Shown here: piece after piece, positions 12,706 through 20,246 of the stretch | How positions within the stretch are numbered: position 1 is the stretch's first letter | Layout: every line of letters begins with the position of its first letter | From: Sphingobium sp. | GTDB lineage: Bacteria > Pseudomonadota > Alphaproteobacteria > Sphingomonadales > Sphingomonadaceae | DNA: 20,246 bases | Direction of reading: 5' to 3' | Assembly (NCBI GenBank): GCA_030148625.1 | Contig: JASBTC010000136.1 | Location: forward strand, 1-20,246 | Translations under genes and position numbers: made by a program | The notes under the pieces: generated by a model | Seen by the model: the letters and a program-made list of their open reading frames with translations, nothing else | Databases searched by the model: none | What the model was told of the DNA's origin: nothing

Positions 12706-14325
12706 ATGCGTTCGATCATGGGTGGGGTCGGGTCGATCGGGAGACGCCCGGTGAATCGCCGGCCGGGATCGCGATCGGAGCCGCGGCGGCGTTCGGTCGG
12801 CGGGATTGCCCTGGCGAGGGCGGCGTTGATGTTCATGGCCCTTGGCTCGGCCCTTGGGCATGATCGCGCCGTCGCTTCGGATCGGCATGCTGCCGACATC
12901 CTCATCACCGACGGGACGGTGATCACCATGGACCCCGCCCGTCGGGTGATCGAGGACGGCGCGGTGGCGATCGTCGGAAACCGGATCGTCGCGGTCGGGA
13001 CGACGGCCGAGTTGCGGATTCGCTTCCGTGCGCGCTCGATCATCGATGCGCGCCGCAAAGTGGTGATGCCGGGGCTGATCGATGGCCATGGCCATGCCGG
13101 CCATGCGATGTTCAAGTCATTGGGTGCCGACAGCGACCAGTGGGACAATGCCGTCGAGCGCATGTACGCCCATGGCTCGACCCCCGATTTCTGGAGAGCC
13201 GATGCGCAGCTCGCCGCGCTGGAGCGGCTGAAGTCCGGCGTGACCACGTCGGTGAACGTCTTTGGCGGAGGCTCCGACGTGTACCGGGTCGACGACCCCA
13301 AATATGGCGACGCCTATCTTGGGGCGATCAAGACCATCGGGGTTCGCTGGTTCCTCGGCGTCGGCCCGCGCCGCGGCCCATATCCCAGCGCGTTCACCGA
13401 ATGGGACGGAGAGGCGCACAAGGATCTTCAGCTCTCCTTCGATCGGCAGATCGAGGTTGCCGAGACGCTGATCCGCAAATGGGACGGTGCGGCTGACGGT
13501 CGCGTGAGGATGGCGGTGGCGTTTCCGACGATCAGCCCGGACGCCAAGCTCGAAGGGGCGGCACTCGATGCCGTGAAAAATGAGGCGCGCGTCGCGCGCG
13601 ACCTGTCGAAGCGATATCATGTCTTCTTCCTGCAGGACGGTCACACGCGCGGTACCGTCAAATTCGCCAACGACGTGCTCGGGCTGCTTGGGCCCGATGC
13701 GATATTCTCGCACGCGACCAGCCTTACGGATGAGGAAATCAAGCTGATCGCGTCGAGTGGAACGCGCATCTCGCACAATCCCAGCGCGATCTTCTCGATG
13801 TACGGACGCAATCCCACCACCGAGCTGATCGACGCGGGTGCCATCGTCATGCTCGGGTCGGACGGCGTCGCGCCGGATCGCAGCTACGACATGTTCCGTC
13901 ACATGTTCCAGGCGACACGCTATCATCGCTTCCATTTCCGCGACTCGACGGTGCTGCCCGCCGGCAAGGTGCTGGAAATGGCGACCGTCGATGCGGCGCG
14001 GGCGCTGGGCATGGAAAAGGAGATCGGTTCGCTCGAACCCGGCAAGAAAGCCGACATCATCCTGGTCGACTGGTTCAAGCCGCACCTCGTGCCGATGAAC
14101 ATGCCGGTCCATCGCATGGTCTATTTCGCCAATGGCGCTGATGTCTCGACGGTGCTCGTCGACGGCCGCATCCTGATGCGCGACCGCAAGGTGCTGAGCG
14201 TCAACGAACAACAGGCGCTCATGACGGCGCAGCGCGAGGCGGACCTGGCGATCCGTCGTGCGGGACTGCAGGATCTGACCGCGCTACCGAACGGCTTCTG
14301 GGGCTCGACCCGATTAAAGCCCTGA
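12706..14325 (+). CDS. Exported metal-dependent amidohydrolase (TRZ/ATZ-like family)
   Basis: A 539-residue amidohydrolase with the small N-terminal beta domain (DILITDGTVITMD, 64-76) and a TIM barrel. Metal ligands are visible: GLIDGHGHAGH gives His128 and His130, then His313 (QDGHTRG), His336 (FSHAT) and Asp386 (GSDG). In most cytosine/atrazine-type members the His313 region reads HxxE; here the Glu is missing. The C-terminus has the usual LGMEKEIGSLEPGKKADIILVD. Residues 27-58 (PRRRSVGG followed by a hydrophobic stretch and AVA) look like a twin-arginine signal, so export through Tat is likely, preceded by an unusually long N-region. The ATG at 12706 follows GGAAGG. It lies 20 bp after the acylase, so the two probably act in sequence on amide substrates. 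Confidence 0.87.
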   Translation: MRSIMGGVGSIGRRPVNRRPGSRSEPRRRSVGGIALARAALMFMALGSALGHDRAVASDRHAADILITDGTVITMDPARRVIEDGAVAIVGNRIVAVGTTAELRIRFRARSIIDARRKVVMPGLIDGHGHAGHAMFKSLGADSDQWDNAVERMYAHGSTPDFWRADAQLAALERLKSGVTTSVNVFGGGSDVYRVDDPKYGDAYLGAIKTIGVRWFLGVGPRRGPYPSAFTEWDGEAHKDLQLSFDRQIEVAETLIRKWDGAADGRVRMAVAFPTISPDAKLEGAALDAVKNEARVARDLSKRYHVFFLQDGHTRGTVKFANDVLGLLGPDAIFSHATSLTDEEIKLIASSGTRISHNPSAIFSMYGRNPTTELIDAGAIVMLGSDGVAPDRSYDMFRHMFQATRYHRFHFRDSTVLPAGKVLEMATVDAARALGMEKEIGSLEPGKKADIILVDWFKPHLVPMNMPVHRMVYFANGADVSTVLVDGRILMRDRKVLSVNEQQALMTAQREADLAIRRAGLQDLTALPNGFWGSTRLKP

Positions 14326-14336
14326 CCGCGTTCGAG

Positions 14337-15017
14337 TCAGACCCGCTTGTAGCGGAAATACCAGACTTCATGCCCCTTGCGGCGCGCCTTGGCTTCGTAG
14401 CGCGTCTCGGGCCAGCCGCCGGGGCGAACCAGGAAATCCTTGGGTTCGGTCGCCAGCCATTCGAAATCGCGGCGCTGGTTCATCACCATCATCGACCAGC
14501 GGCAATAGGTCGGGTCGTCGGTGCCCAGCCGGAATTCGCCCCCGGGCTGCAGCTTGGCGGCGATCAGGTCGAGCGGGCCGTGGTTCATCATCCGGCGCTT
14601 GGCATGGCGCGCCTTGGGCCAGGGGTCGGGATGGAGCAGATAGACGAAGCGCAGCGATCCGTCGGGTACCCGCTCCAGCACGTCGAGCGCGTCGCCCATA
14701 TGCAGGCGGACATTGGGCAGATGCCCCTCGCGGATATGCATCAGCGCGCCGACCACGCCGTTGAGGAAGGGCTCGCAGCCGATAAAGCCGTGATCGGGCA
14801 GCAGGTCGGCGCGATAGGCGAGATGTTCGCCCGATCCGAAGCCGATCTCGAAATGCAGCGGGCGATCGTCACCGAACAGCCCCGTGGCGGTGACGTCGCC
14901 GGTCTCGGGCACGCTTAGCGCGGGCAGCAATTCCTCGACGAGCTGCGCCTGGCCCTGACGCAATTTGTGGCCCTTGGCCCGGCCATAGAGGCGGCGGATG
15001 CTGGCTGGATCGTTCAT
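14337..15017 (-). CDS. trmB: tRNA (guanine-N7-)-methyltransferase
   Basis: Methylates N7 of guanine 46 in tRNA using S-adenosylmethionine. The 226-residue protein has the family's S-adenosylmethionine site FEIGFGSGEH (56-65), GCEPF (80-84), the hallmark LHPDPWPKxRHxKRR (128-142) and GTDD (165-168), and ends with TRYEAKARRKGHEVW, which contributes to tRNA binding. The ATG at 15017 follows AGGGG at eight bases; an open frame upstream has no family-like sequence. It is the last gene of the lnt-metK-orf-trmB minus-strand series. Having metK in the same operon couples cofactor supply to a cofactor user. Its end is convergent with the amidohydrolase gene, 11 bp away. Confidence 0.95.
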   Translation of the reverse strand: MNDPASIRRLYGRAKGHKLRQGQAQLVEELLPALSVPETGDVTATGLFGDDRPLHFEIGFGSGEHLAYRADLLPDHGFIGCEPFLNGVVGALMHIREGHLPNVRLHMGDALDVLERVPDGSLRFVYLLHPDPWPKARHAKRRMMNHGPLDLIAAKLQPGGEFRLGTDDPTYCRWSMMVMNQRRDFEWLATEPKDFLVRPGGWPETRYEAKARRKGHEVWYFRYKRV

Positions 15018-15075
15018 GGCGTGGCCCCTAACCGAGCGCCGCCGAGTCAGCAACGGCATGCCGTACTTGATGGCA

Positions 15076-15600
15076 TCACCGCCGGCAGGGTTTGCCCTCA
15101 TATTGATTGCGGACGACGGTATATTGCCTGCCGTTCCAGCGTTGCACAGGAAAACAGAAGCCGGGGCCGCCGACCTCGATATCGGCCCAGCCGCCGGCGC
15201 CTTTGGTCGCCAGGAAAGTCGGAATCCCGACCGCGTCATGCCAGCGTTTCCAGCCCGTCGGCGTCGGCGTGACGATGGTGAAATGGAAGCCGGTATTGCC
15301 GTAACAGGCGCTACCCTCGTCCATCACGACCACTTCGGGGCGGCCATCGCCATTGAGATCGCGGATCGCGGCGCCAGCAATGCCGTCGTCCGTGATCGAC
15401 GCATCGGACATGCCGTCGCAGCCCTTCCATTGCCGTCCGGCCTTGGCGAAGCCCGCGGCGCGCATGATCGCGTCTTTCTGGGCGGGAGTCAGCGTCGCCG
15501 CCTTCATCGGCAGCGTCCAGCCGTCAGTCGGATAGGCCGCGGATGCCGGCGTGGCTGCGGCAGGCGCCGCGACAAGGATGAAAATCGAAGAAAGCCGCAT
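15076..15600 (-). CDS. Small secreted protein with an FG-GAP/EF-hand-like calcium motif, function unknown
   Basis: A 174-residue protein with a signal peptide (MRLSSIFILVAAPAAATPASA, cleavage about 21-22). DLNGDGRPEVVV (81-92) resembles the calcium-binding repeat of FG-GAP/VCBS proteins. Four cysteines (61, 99, 149, 172) remain in the mature chain and could make two disulfides, which suits the periplasm. Tryptophans and glycines are frequent. It lies between metK and trmB, 54 bp after metK and 58 bp before trmB, all on the minus strand. Its Shine-Dalgarno sequence (GGGGG, plus 15607-15611) is in one arm of a nine-pair hairpin. I do not recognise a specific role, and its presence inside the metK-trmB pair looks like a lineage-specific insertion. 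Confidence 0.75.
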   Translation of the reverse strand: MRLSSIFILVAAPAAATPASAAYPTDGWTLPMKAATLTPAQKDAIMRAAGFAKAGRQWKGCDGMSDASITDDGIAGAAIRDLNGDGRPEVVVMDEGSACYGNTGFHFTIVTPTPTGWKRWHDAVGIPTFLATKGAGGWADIEVGGPGFCFPVQRWNGRQYTVVRNQYEGKPCRR

Positions 15601-15607
15601 GCCATTC

Positions 15608-15630
15608 CCCCACCGAACGAGTCGGTGGGG
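15608..15630 (-). promoter_or_regulatory. Hairpin covering the ribosome-binding site of the secreted-protein gene
   Basis: On the minus strand CCCCACCGA pairs perfectly with TCGGTGGGG around a five-base loop. The second arm includes the G run that serves as Shine-Dalgarno six bases before the ATG at 15600. There is no T-tract after the hairpin in either direction, so occlusion of translation is likelier than termination after metK. Confidence 0.5.
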
Positions 15631-15654
15631 AGTTTAGCATGGCGCAGATGTCTG

Positions 15655-16863
<1,209 letters not shown>

Positions 16864-16911
16864 GGCTGAAAACCCGCAGATATAAGGAAAGCTTTAAATG
16901 CGGAAATCGCC

Positions 16912-18462
16912 TTAGCGGCGGCGGCGGCGCAAGGCAACGCCGAGAGCCCCAAGAAAAACTGCGAACGCCAGTGGCAGGATGTTTCCGAGGCGCGCAAACA
17001 GCGTCGGCGCGTGCGGCGCGGGCAGGCGGGTCTCGATGAACCCCGATTGATGATGCGGGATGCTTGCGAGCACGCGGCCATCGGCATCGACCACAGCGGA
17101 AATGCCCGTCGGGGTCGATCGGATCACCGGAACCCCGTCTTCGATCGCGCGCAGCCGCGCCTGTGCCAGATGCTGGGGCGGCCCCCAACTGCCGAACCAG
17201 GCGTCGTTCGACGGGTTGAACAGGAAATCGGGGCGGTTGGCGCGATCGACGACCTGGCCGGAAAAGATGATCTCGTAACAGATCTGCACGCCCACCTTGC
17301 CGAAGCCCGGCAGCGTATAGCTTTGCGGCCCCGGGCCGGGCCAGAAATCGACATCGCCGGGCACGAGCCGCGACAGGCCGATCGCCGACAGGATCGGCCG
17401 CATCGGCAGATATTCGCCATAGGGAACGAGATGCGCTTTGTCGTAACGGTGGAGCAGGCGCCCGGCCGAATCCATCGCGTACATGGAATTGCGCCCACCG
17501 ATCGTGCGCTCTTCCAGATAGCCGTCCACGGCCTTGCTGTCGCGATAGCGCTTGGTCGCGCCGAGCAGCAGGATATCGCGCGGGCCGAGCAGCGCCGCGA
17601 TACGCGCGCGGGCAAAGACATCCTCGTCCAGATATTCGGGTACCGCCGCTTCGGGCCAGAGCAGCAGCCGCGGCTCCGCGCCAGGCCTGCCCGAAAGCGT
17701 GGCGAGCTTGCGGAAATTGGCGGCGTCCTGGGCCGGGTCGTATTTGGTCTCCTGCCCGATATTGGGCTGGACGACGCGGATCAACGGGCCGGCGGGCCCG
17801 GTGGCGGGCCCCAGAAACCAGCCAAGGATGAATGCGATGGCGACCGGCGCGGCGAGGAGGAGCATCGTCGCGCCGGGTTTGCCTGTCCCAATTCGAGGGG
17901 CGCTCCGCTGTCTGACCATCGTCGCCAGCAGCCAGACGATCGCCGCAAACATCATCGCCACGCCCGAAAGGCCATAGGTGCCGGTCAGGCTGGCCAAGCG
18001 GGCGATATAGTGCAGCGGCAGCAGCGTCACGCCCAGCGGATTCCATGCGAAGCCCGTGAACATCGTCGCGCGCAGCCATTCGGTGACGATCCAGGCCGCG
18101 GCATAGATCAGGACATAGGCCGCTGCATGGTCGCGACCCCAGCGCCAGGCGAGGCCCGCCGCCATCGCCGGATAGACGGCGAGATAAAGCGACAGCAGGA
18201 CGACCGCGCCATAGCCGTACCAATGCGGCATCGCATCCTGGAACGTGAAGGCATGGGCGATCCAGTTGAGCCCGACGGTGAAATGCCCGACGCCGAACAG
18301 CCAGCCGATCAGCAGCGCGGACCGGAGCGTCGGCGCGGTCCGGACGAGGTGGAGCAGCAGCGCGAAGCAGGCGAGCGTGACTGGCCAAAGCCCCAACGGC
18401 GCGAAGCCCGTGGCGGAGGCGAGCCCGGCGAGGAGCGCGAGAATCGGGGTGAAGCGCGACAC
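16912..18462 (-). CDS. lnt: Apolipoprotein N-acyltransferase
   Basis: Inner-membrane enzyme that adds the third acyl chain to the N-terminal cysteine of lipoproteins, the last step of lipoprotein maturation. Residues 1-220 hold six or seven hydrophobic helices; 228-470 is the periplasmic nitrilase-like domain, and a last helix near 490-510 precedes an arginine-rich end. The Glu-Lys-Cys triad is visible: Glu271 in LLWPEAAVPE, Lys342 in YDKAHLVPYGEY and Cys395 in GVQICYE. The 516-residue length is normal. The start is a GTG at 18462 (MSRFTPILALL); no ATG fits and the open frame upstream overlaps the divergent gene. It heads the lnt-metK-orf-trmB series, a gene order I know from Alphaproteobacteria. 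Its promoter must overlap the start of the divergent gene at 18481. Confidence 0.94.
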   Translation of the reverse strand: MSRFTPILALLAGLASATGFAPLGLWPVTLACFALLLHLVRTAPTLRSALLIGWLFGVGHFTVGLNWIAHAFTFQDAMPHWYGYGAVVLLSLYLAVYPAMAAGLAWRWGRDHAAAYVLIYAAAWIVTEWLRATMFTGFAWNPLGVTLLPLHYIARLASLTGTYGLSGVAMMFAAIVWLLATMVRQRSAPRIGTGKPGATMLLLAAPVAIAFILGWFLGPATGPAGPLIRVVQPNIGQETKYDPAQDAANFRKLATLSGRPGAEPRLLLWPEAAVPEYLDEDVFARARIAALLGPRDILLLGATKRYRDSKAVDGYLEERTIGGRNSMYAMDSAGRLLHRYDKAHLVPYGEYLPMRPILSAIGLSRLVPGDVDFWPGPGPQSYTLPGFGKVGVQICYEIIFSGQVVDRANRPDFLFNPSNDAWFGSWGPPQHLAQARLRAIEDGVPVIRSTPTGISAVVDADGRVLASIPHHQSGFIETRLPAPHAPTLFARLGNILPLAFAVFLGALGVALRRRRR

Positions 18463-18480
18463 GGCCCGCTTGTCGCCGTC

Positions 18481-18864
18481 ATGTCCGGAGTTTTCAAGCG
18501 GAGCGTGGCGTGGCAAGCACGTCGCATGGATTTTTGGGTTTTCGCCGTCTTGCTGCTTGCCTTCGGGCAGGACGCACCCGCCGCATCGGCTTTGCCGAGT
18601 GCGGCGCGCTGCACCGCGCTGTTCGAGATCACGCTCGATCAGTTGAAACAGAAGAGCGGCGATCCCGCGATGACCGCGGGTTTCGTTCAGGATACCGCCG
18701 CGCTGCGTGCGATCGTGGTCGCCGAGCAGCGCACCGCGGCCGATCCGCAGGCGGCGGCCGACGCCGCGATTGCCGCCGAGCGCCGGGCCGTGCGCGACGC
18801 GCCTGAGAATTTCGACCTCAAGCCCTGCTACCGTGTGAAGGCGCTGGGGCCGCTGCGTGGTTGA
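18481..18864 (+). CDS. Small exported protein with one cysteine-paired helical domain, function unknown
   Basis: I do not recognise a family. With the ATG at 18481 the 127-residue protein has a basic N-region (KRSVAWQARR) followed by a hydrophobic stretch (FWVFAVLLLAFG) and a cleavage-like PAASA, a reasonable signal peptide. The ATG at 18526 would remove the basic part. No clear ribosome site is seen for either. The mature chain is Ala-rich and probably helical, with only two cysteines, Cys44 and Cys116, exactly 72 residues apart. The gene that follows has a domain with the same cysteine spacing. The stop overlaps that gene's start by eight bases. The gene is divergent from lnt, only 18 bp from its start. 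Confidence 0.55.
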   Translation: MSGVFKRSVAWQARRMDFWVFAVLLLAFGQDAPAASALPSAARCTALFEITLDQLKQKSGDPAMTAGFVQDTAALRAIVVAEQRTAADPQAAADAAIAAERRAVRDAPENFDLKPCYRVKALGPLRG

Positions 18865-19462
18865 ATGGATCATGTTGATGGCCGCCGCATCGCTCGATGC
18901 GACGCAGCAGCGCGATATCGCCTGCGTCGCGACGCTCGCGATCGTTACCTACGAGCAGGGGCGCGGGGAAACACGCTGGCCGGCCGTGGGCGAGGATGGC
19001 GCGCGCTATGCGCAAGTGGTCGGCGAACGGGTGATGAAGCAGAGCGGCCAGACGCGCGAGCAGGTCCGCGATGCGATCCTGGCAGCGGTCGTCGAGCGCC
19101 AGAAGGCGAAGACATTGTCGGATACCGAGGTGACGGCCTGTCTGGCGCTGATGCGCGACGCCTTGCCGGCGCTTCCGGCGCCGACACTGCCGCAATGCGC
19201 GGCGATGCTGCGGCTTGCCTATGATGACGAGCATGGCCGCAACGGCCTGTCCGACGATGCCAGAAAGCTGGCGACGATCGCGTCGATCCTCGACCACAAG
19301 GCGCGCGAGGCGCTGCGGGCCGAGGGTAGATCGGGGGCCGAGGCCGATGCGGCGATGACCACGGCGCGCGAGCGCGTTGCCGCCGAGGTCAAGGCGCGCG
19401 AAGCCGACGGCGTTTCGGCGGGGCTCGATTATTCCGCCTGCCTGGTGATGGCGAAACCCTGA
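18857..19462 (+). CDS. Protein with two tandem cysteine-paired helical domains, function unknown
   Basis: A 201-residue, Ala/Arg/Glu-rich, probably helical protein of no family I know. It contains four cysteines, at 23, 95, 114 and 195. Region 23-95 has the same 72-residue cysteine spacing as the preceding protein and begins similarly (CVATLAIVTYEQ versus CTALFEITLDQL). Region 114-195 begins CAAMLRLAYDDE and seems to be another copy with about nine extra residues. The short hydrophobic start (MVEWIMLMAAA) could be a weak signal peptide; export would allow the cysteines to pair. The GTG at 18857 overlaps the upstream stop, which suggests translational coupling; an in-frame ATG at 18872 is an alternative. 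A hairpin repeat pair follows the stop. Confidence 0.7.
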   Translation: MVEWIMLMAAASLDATQQRDIACVATLAIVTYEQGRGETRWPAVGEDGARYAQVVGERVMKQSGQTREQVRDAILAAVVERQKAKTLSDTEVTACLALMRDALPALPAPTLPQCAAMLRLAYDDEHGRNGLSDDARKLATIASILDHKAREALRAEGRSGAEADAAMTTARERVAAEVKAREADGVSAGLDYSACLVMAKP

Positions 19463-19472
19463 CACCCTGTTT

Positions 19473-19562
19473 CGTCACCCTGAACTTGTTTCAGGGTCCA
19501 TGTCGAAACCGGCACAATGGTGCGGATTGAAGCATGGATGCTGAAACAAGTTCAGCATGACG
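19473..19562. repeat. Inverted pair of REP-like hairpin repeats (second repeat family)
   Basis: Two 30-base arms (19473-19502 and 19533-19562) are inverted copies with a few differences, 30 bases apart. Each arm is itself a hairpin: ACCCTGAA-CTTGT-TTCAGGGT on the left and ATGCTGAA-ACAAG-TTCAGCAT on the right. CTGAACTTGTTTCAG is the shared core, and the outer pairs changed together. It lies between convergent genes and may also act in termination. The remaining bases of the gap 19463-19590 show nothing else. From memory, this motif recurs in sphingomonad genomes. Confidence 0.8.
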
Positions 19563-19590
19563 ATGTGTGTGACTTGGCGCGTCGAAAGCG

Positions 19591-20246
19591 TTACCCGCCC
19601 GTCGTCTGCACCTGCCAGCCGCCACCGAGCGCGCGGAACAGGTCGACCTGGGTCGTGGCGATCCGGGCGTCGGACAAAGCGAGGTCGGCCTGGGTCTGCG
19701 CCAGCGAGCGTTCGGCATCGAGCACCGCGAGCGAATCGATCTTGCCTTCGCGCAGCTGGATGCGGGCGAGGCGCGCTGCGGTTTCGGCCTGGGTGCGAGC
19801 GTCGTTGAGCGCGATCCGCCGATCGAGTTCATGGGCATAGGCCGACAGCGCGGTCTCGGTTTCGCGCAGTGCATTGAGCACGGCGCCGTCGAAATTGGCG
19901 AGCGCCGCCGCCGAGGATGCCTCGGCCTGCTCGATCCGTGCCCGGTTCGCTTCCTGGTTGGGGAAGGACCAGTTGAGCAGCGGCCCGAGCAGCCAGCGGA
20001 AGGGCCCCCCGGTGAAGAGGTCGCCGATCGACGGCCCGGTCGCGCCGATCGACGCGCCGAAGCTGATCCGGGGGTAGAGATCGGCGGTGGCGACGCCGAT
20101 CCGCGCGGTCTCCGCCGCCAGCCGCCGTTCCGCCTCACGCACATCGGGGCGGCGCGCGATCAATGCGCGGCCGTCGCCGACCGGGATCGCCTGATCGAGC
20201 TTCAGGATCGTCCGGCGCGCGCCCGCCTCTGGAGGGAGCTGGGCGG
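19591..20246 (-). CDS. RND efflux system outer-membrane protein, NodT/TolC family (C-terminal part)
   Basis: The gene enters from the right edge; about 217 codons are visible. The sequence matches the second half of NodT-type outer-membrane factors: IPVGDGRALIARRPDVREAERRL followed by IGVATADLYPRISF, the LNWSFPN stretch of the second beta-barrel segment, and long coiled-coil helices (ALRETETALSAYAHEL, then LREGKIDSLAVLDAERSLAQTQADLALSDA). It ends shortly after LFRALGGGWQ, as these proteins do. It forms the outer-membrane channel of a tripartite efflux pump; the pump and adaptor genes would lie upstream, beyond the window. The TAA at 19591-19593 is the stop. It is convergent with the cysteine-paired protein gene. 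Confidence 0.92.
   Translation of the reverse strand, partial: AQLPPEAGARRTILKLDQAIPVGDGRALIARRPDVREAERRLAAETARIGVATADLYPRISFGASIGATGPSIGDLFTGGPFRWLLGPLLNWSFPNQEANRARIEQAEASSAAALANFDGAVLNALRETETALSAYAHELDRRIALNDARTQAETAARLARIQLREGKIDSLAVLDAERSLAQTQADLALSDARIATTQVDLFRALGGGWQVQTTGG

Noticed and set aside
14325..14346. tRNA-like T-loop sequence GTTCGAGTC (also GTTCGACTC near 850)
   Set aside because: No matching stems, anticodon arm or acceptor end can be folded around either.
16864..16911. S-adenosylmethionine riboswitch before metK
   Set aside because: Only 48 bp are available, and the motifs I know for the compact classes are absent.

Overview
The window reads as the chromosome of a GC-rich alphaproteobacterium, most likely a sphingomonad (Sphingomonadaceae). 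Pointers are the lnt-metK-trmB gene order, a class I Fe-S fumarase, a NodT-type efflux outer-membrane protein, and two families of short GC-rich hairpin repeats that I recall from sphingomonad genomes (memory, not a search). All assignments come from reading the sequence; no database was consulted.

Layout. 1-822 (-) is the start of class Ia ribonucleotide reductase nrdA. It is preceded by a 417 bp region with a plausible promoter, an NrdR-like box, direct repeats and four GANTC sites. 1240-2415 (-) is a membrane-anchored alpha/beta hydrolase. 2535-2783 (-) is a two-helix membrane protein, divergent from a glutathione S-transferase (2975-3625, +); a perfect 21 bp palindrome lies between them. 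3823-5340 (+) is fumarase, with a dyad and a large hairpin upstream. 5349-5838 is a compact cassette: a DUF559 endonuclease-like gene between two 64 bp inverted repeats. A third, diverged repeat (5847-5908) follows and leads through a nine-codon ORF into an EamA transporter (5939-6862, +). 6876-7229 (-) is an ArsR-type regulator with a palindrome inside its own promoter, divergent from a metallo-beta-lactamase-fold hydrolase (7334-8515, +). 8578-10263 (-) is a beta-lactamase-family serine hydrolase, divergent from a two-gene unit of penicillin-acylase-family Ntn-hydrolase (10337-12685) and amidohydrolase (12706-14325). On the minus strand, lnt (16912-18462), metK (15655-16863), a small secreted protein (15076-15600) and trmB (14337-15017) form a probable operon. 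18481-19462 (+) holds two overlapping genes for small proteins that share a cysteine-paired domain. A second type of hairpin-repeat pair lies at 19473-19562, and 19591-20246 (-) is the C-terminal part of a NodT/TolC-family protein.

How the parts relate. nrdA, fumarase, metK, trmB and lnt are housekeeping genes. The stretch from about 7.3 to 14.3 kb is a run of secreted or membrane-anchored hydrolases of acyl-amide and lactam-type families, which suggests scavenging or detoxification of amide-containing compounds. The two most unusual items are the DUF559 cassette, whose repeats each carry a Shine-Dalgarno sequence and start codon at one end, and the adjacent pair of cysteine-spaced proteins, in which a domain with 72 residues from first to last cysteine occurs in both genes.
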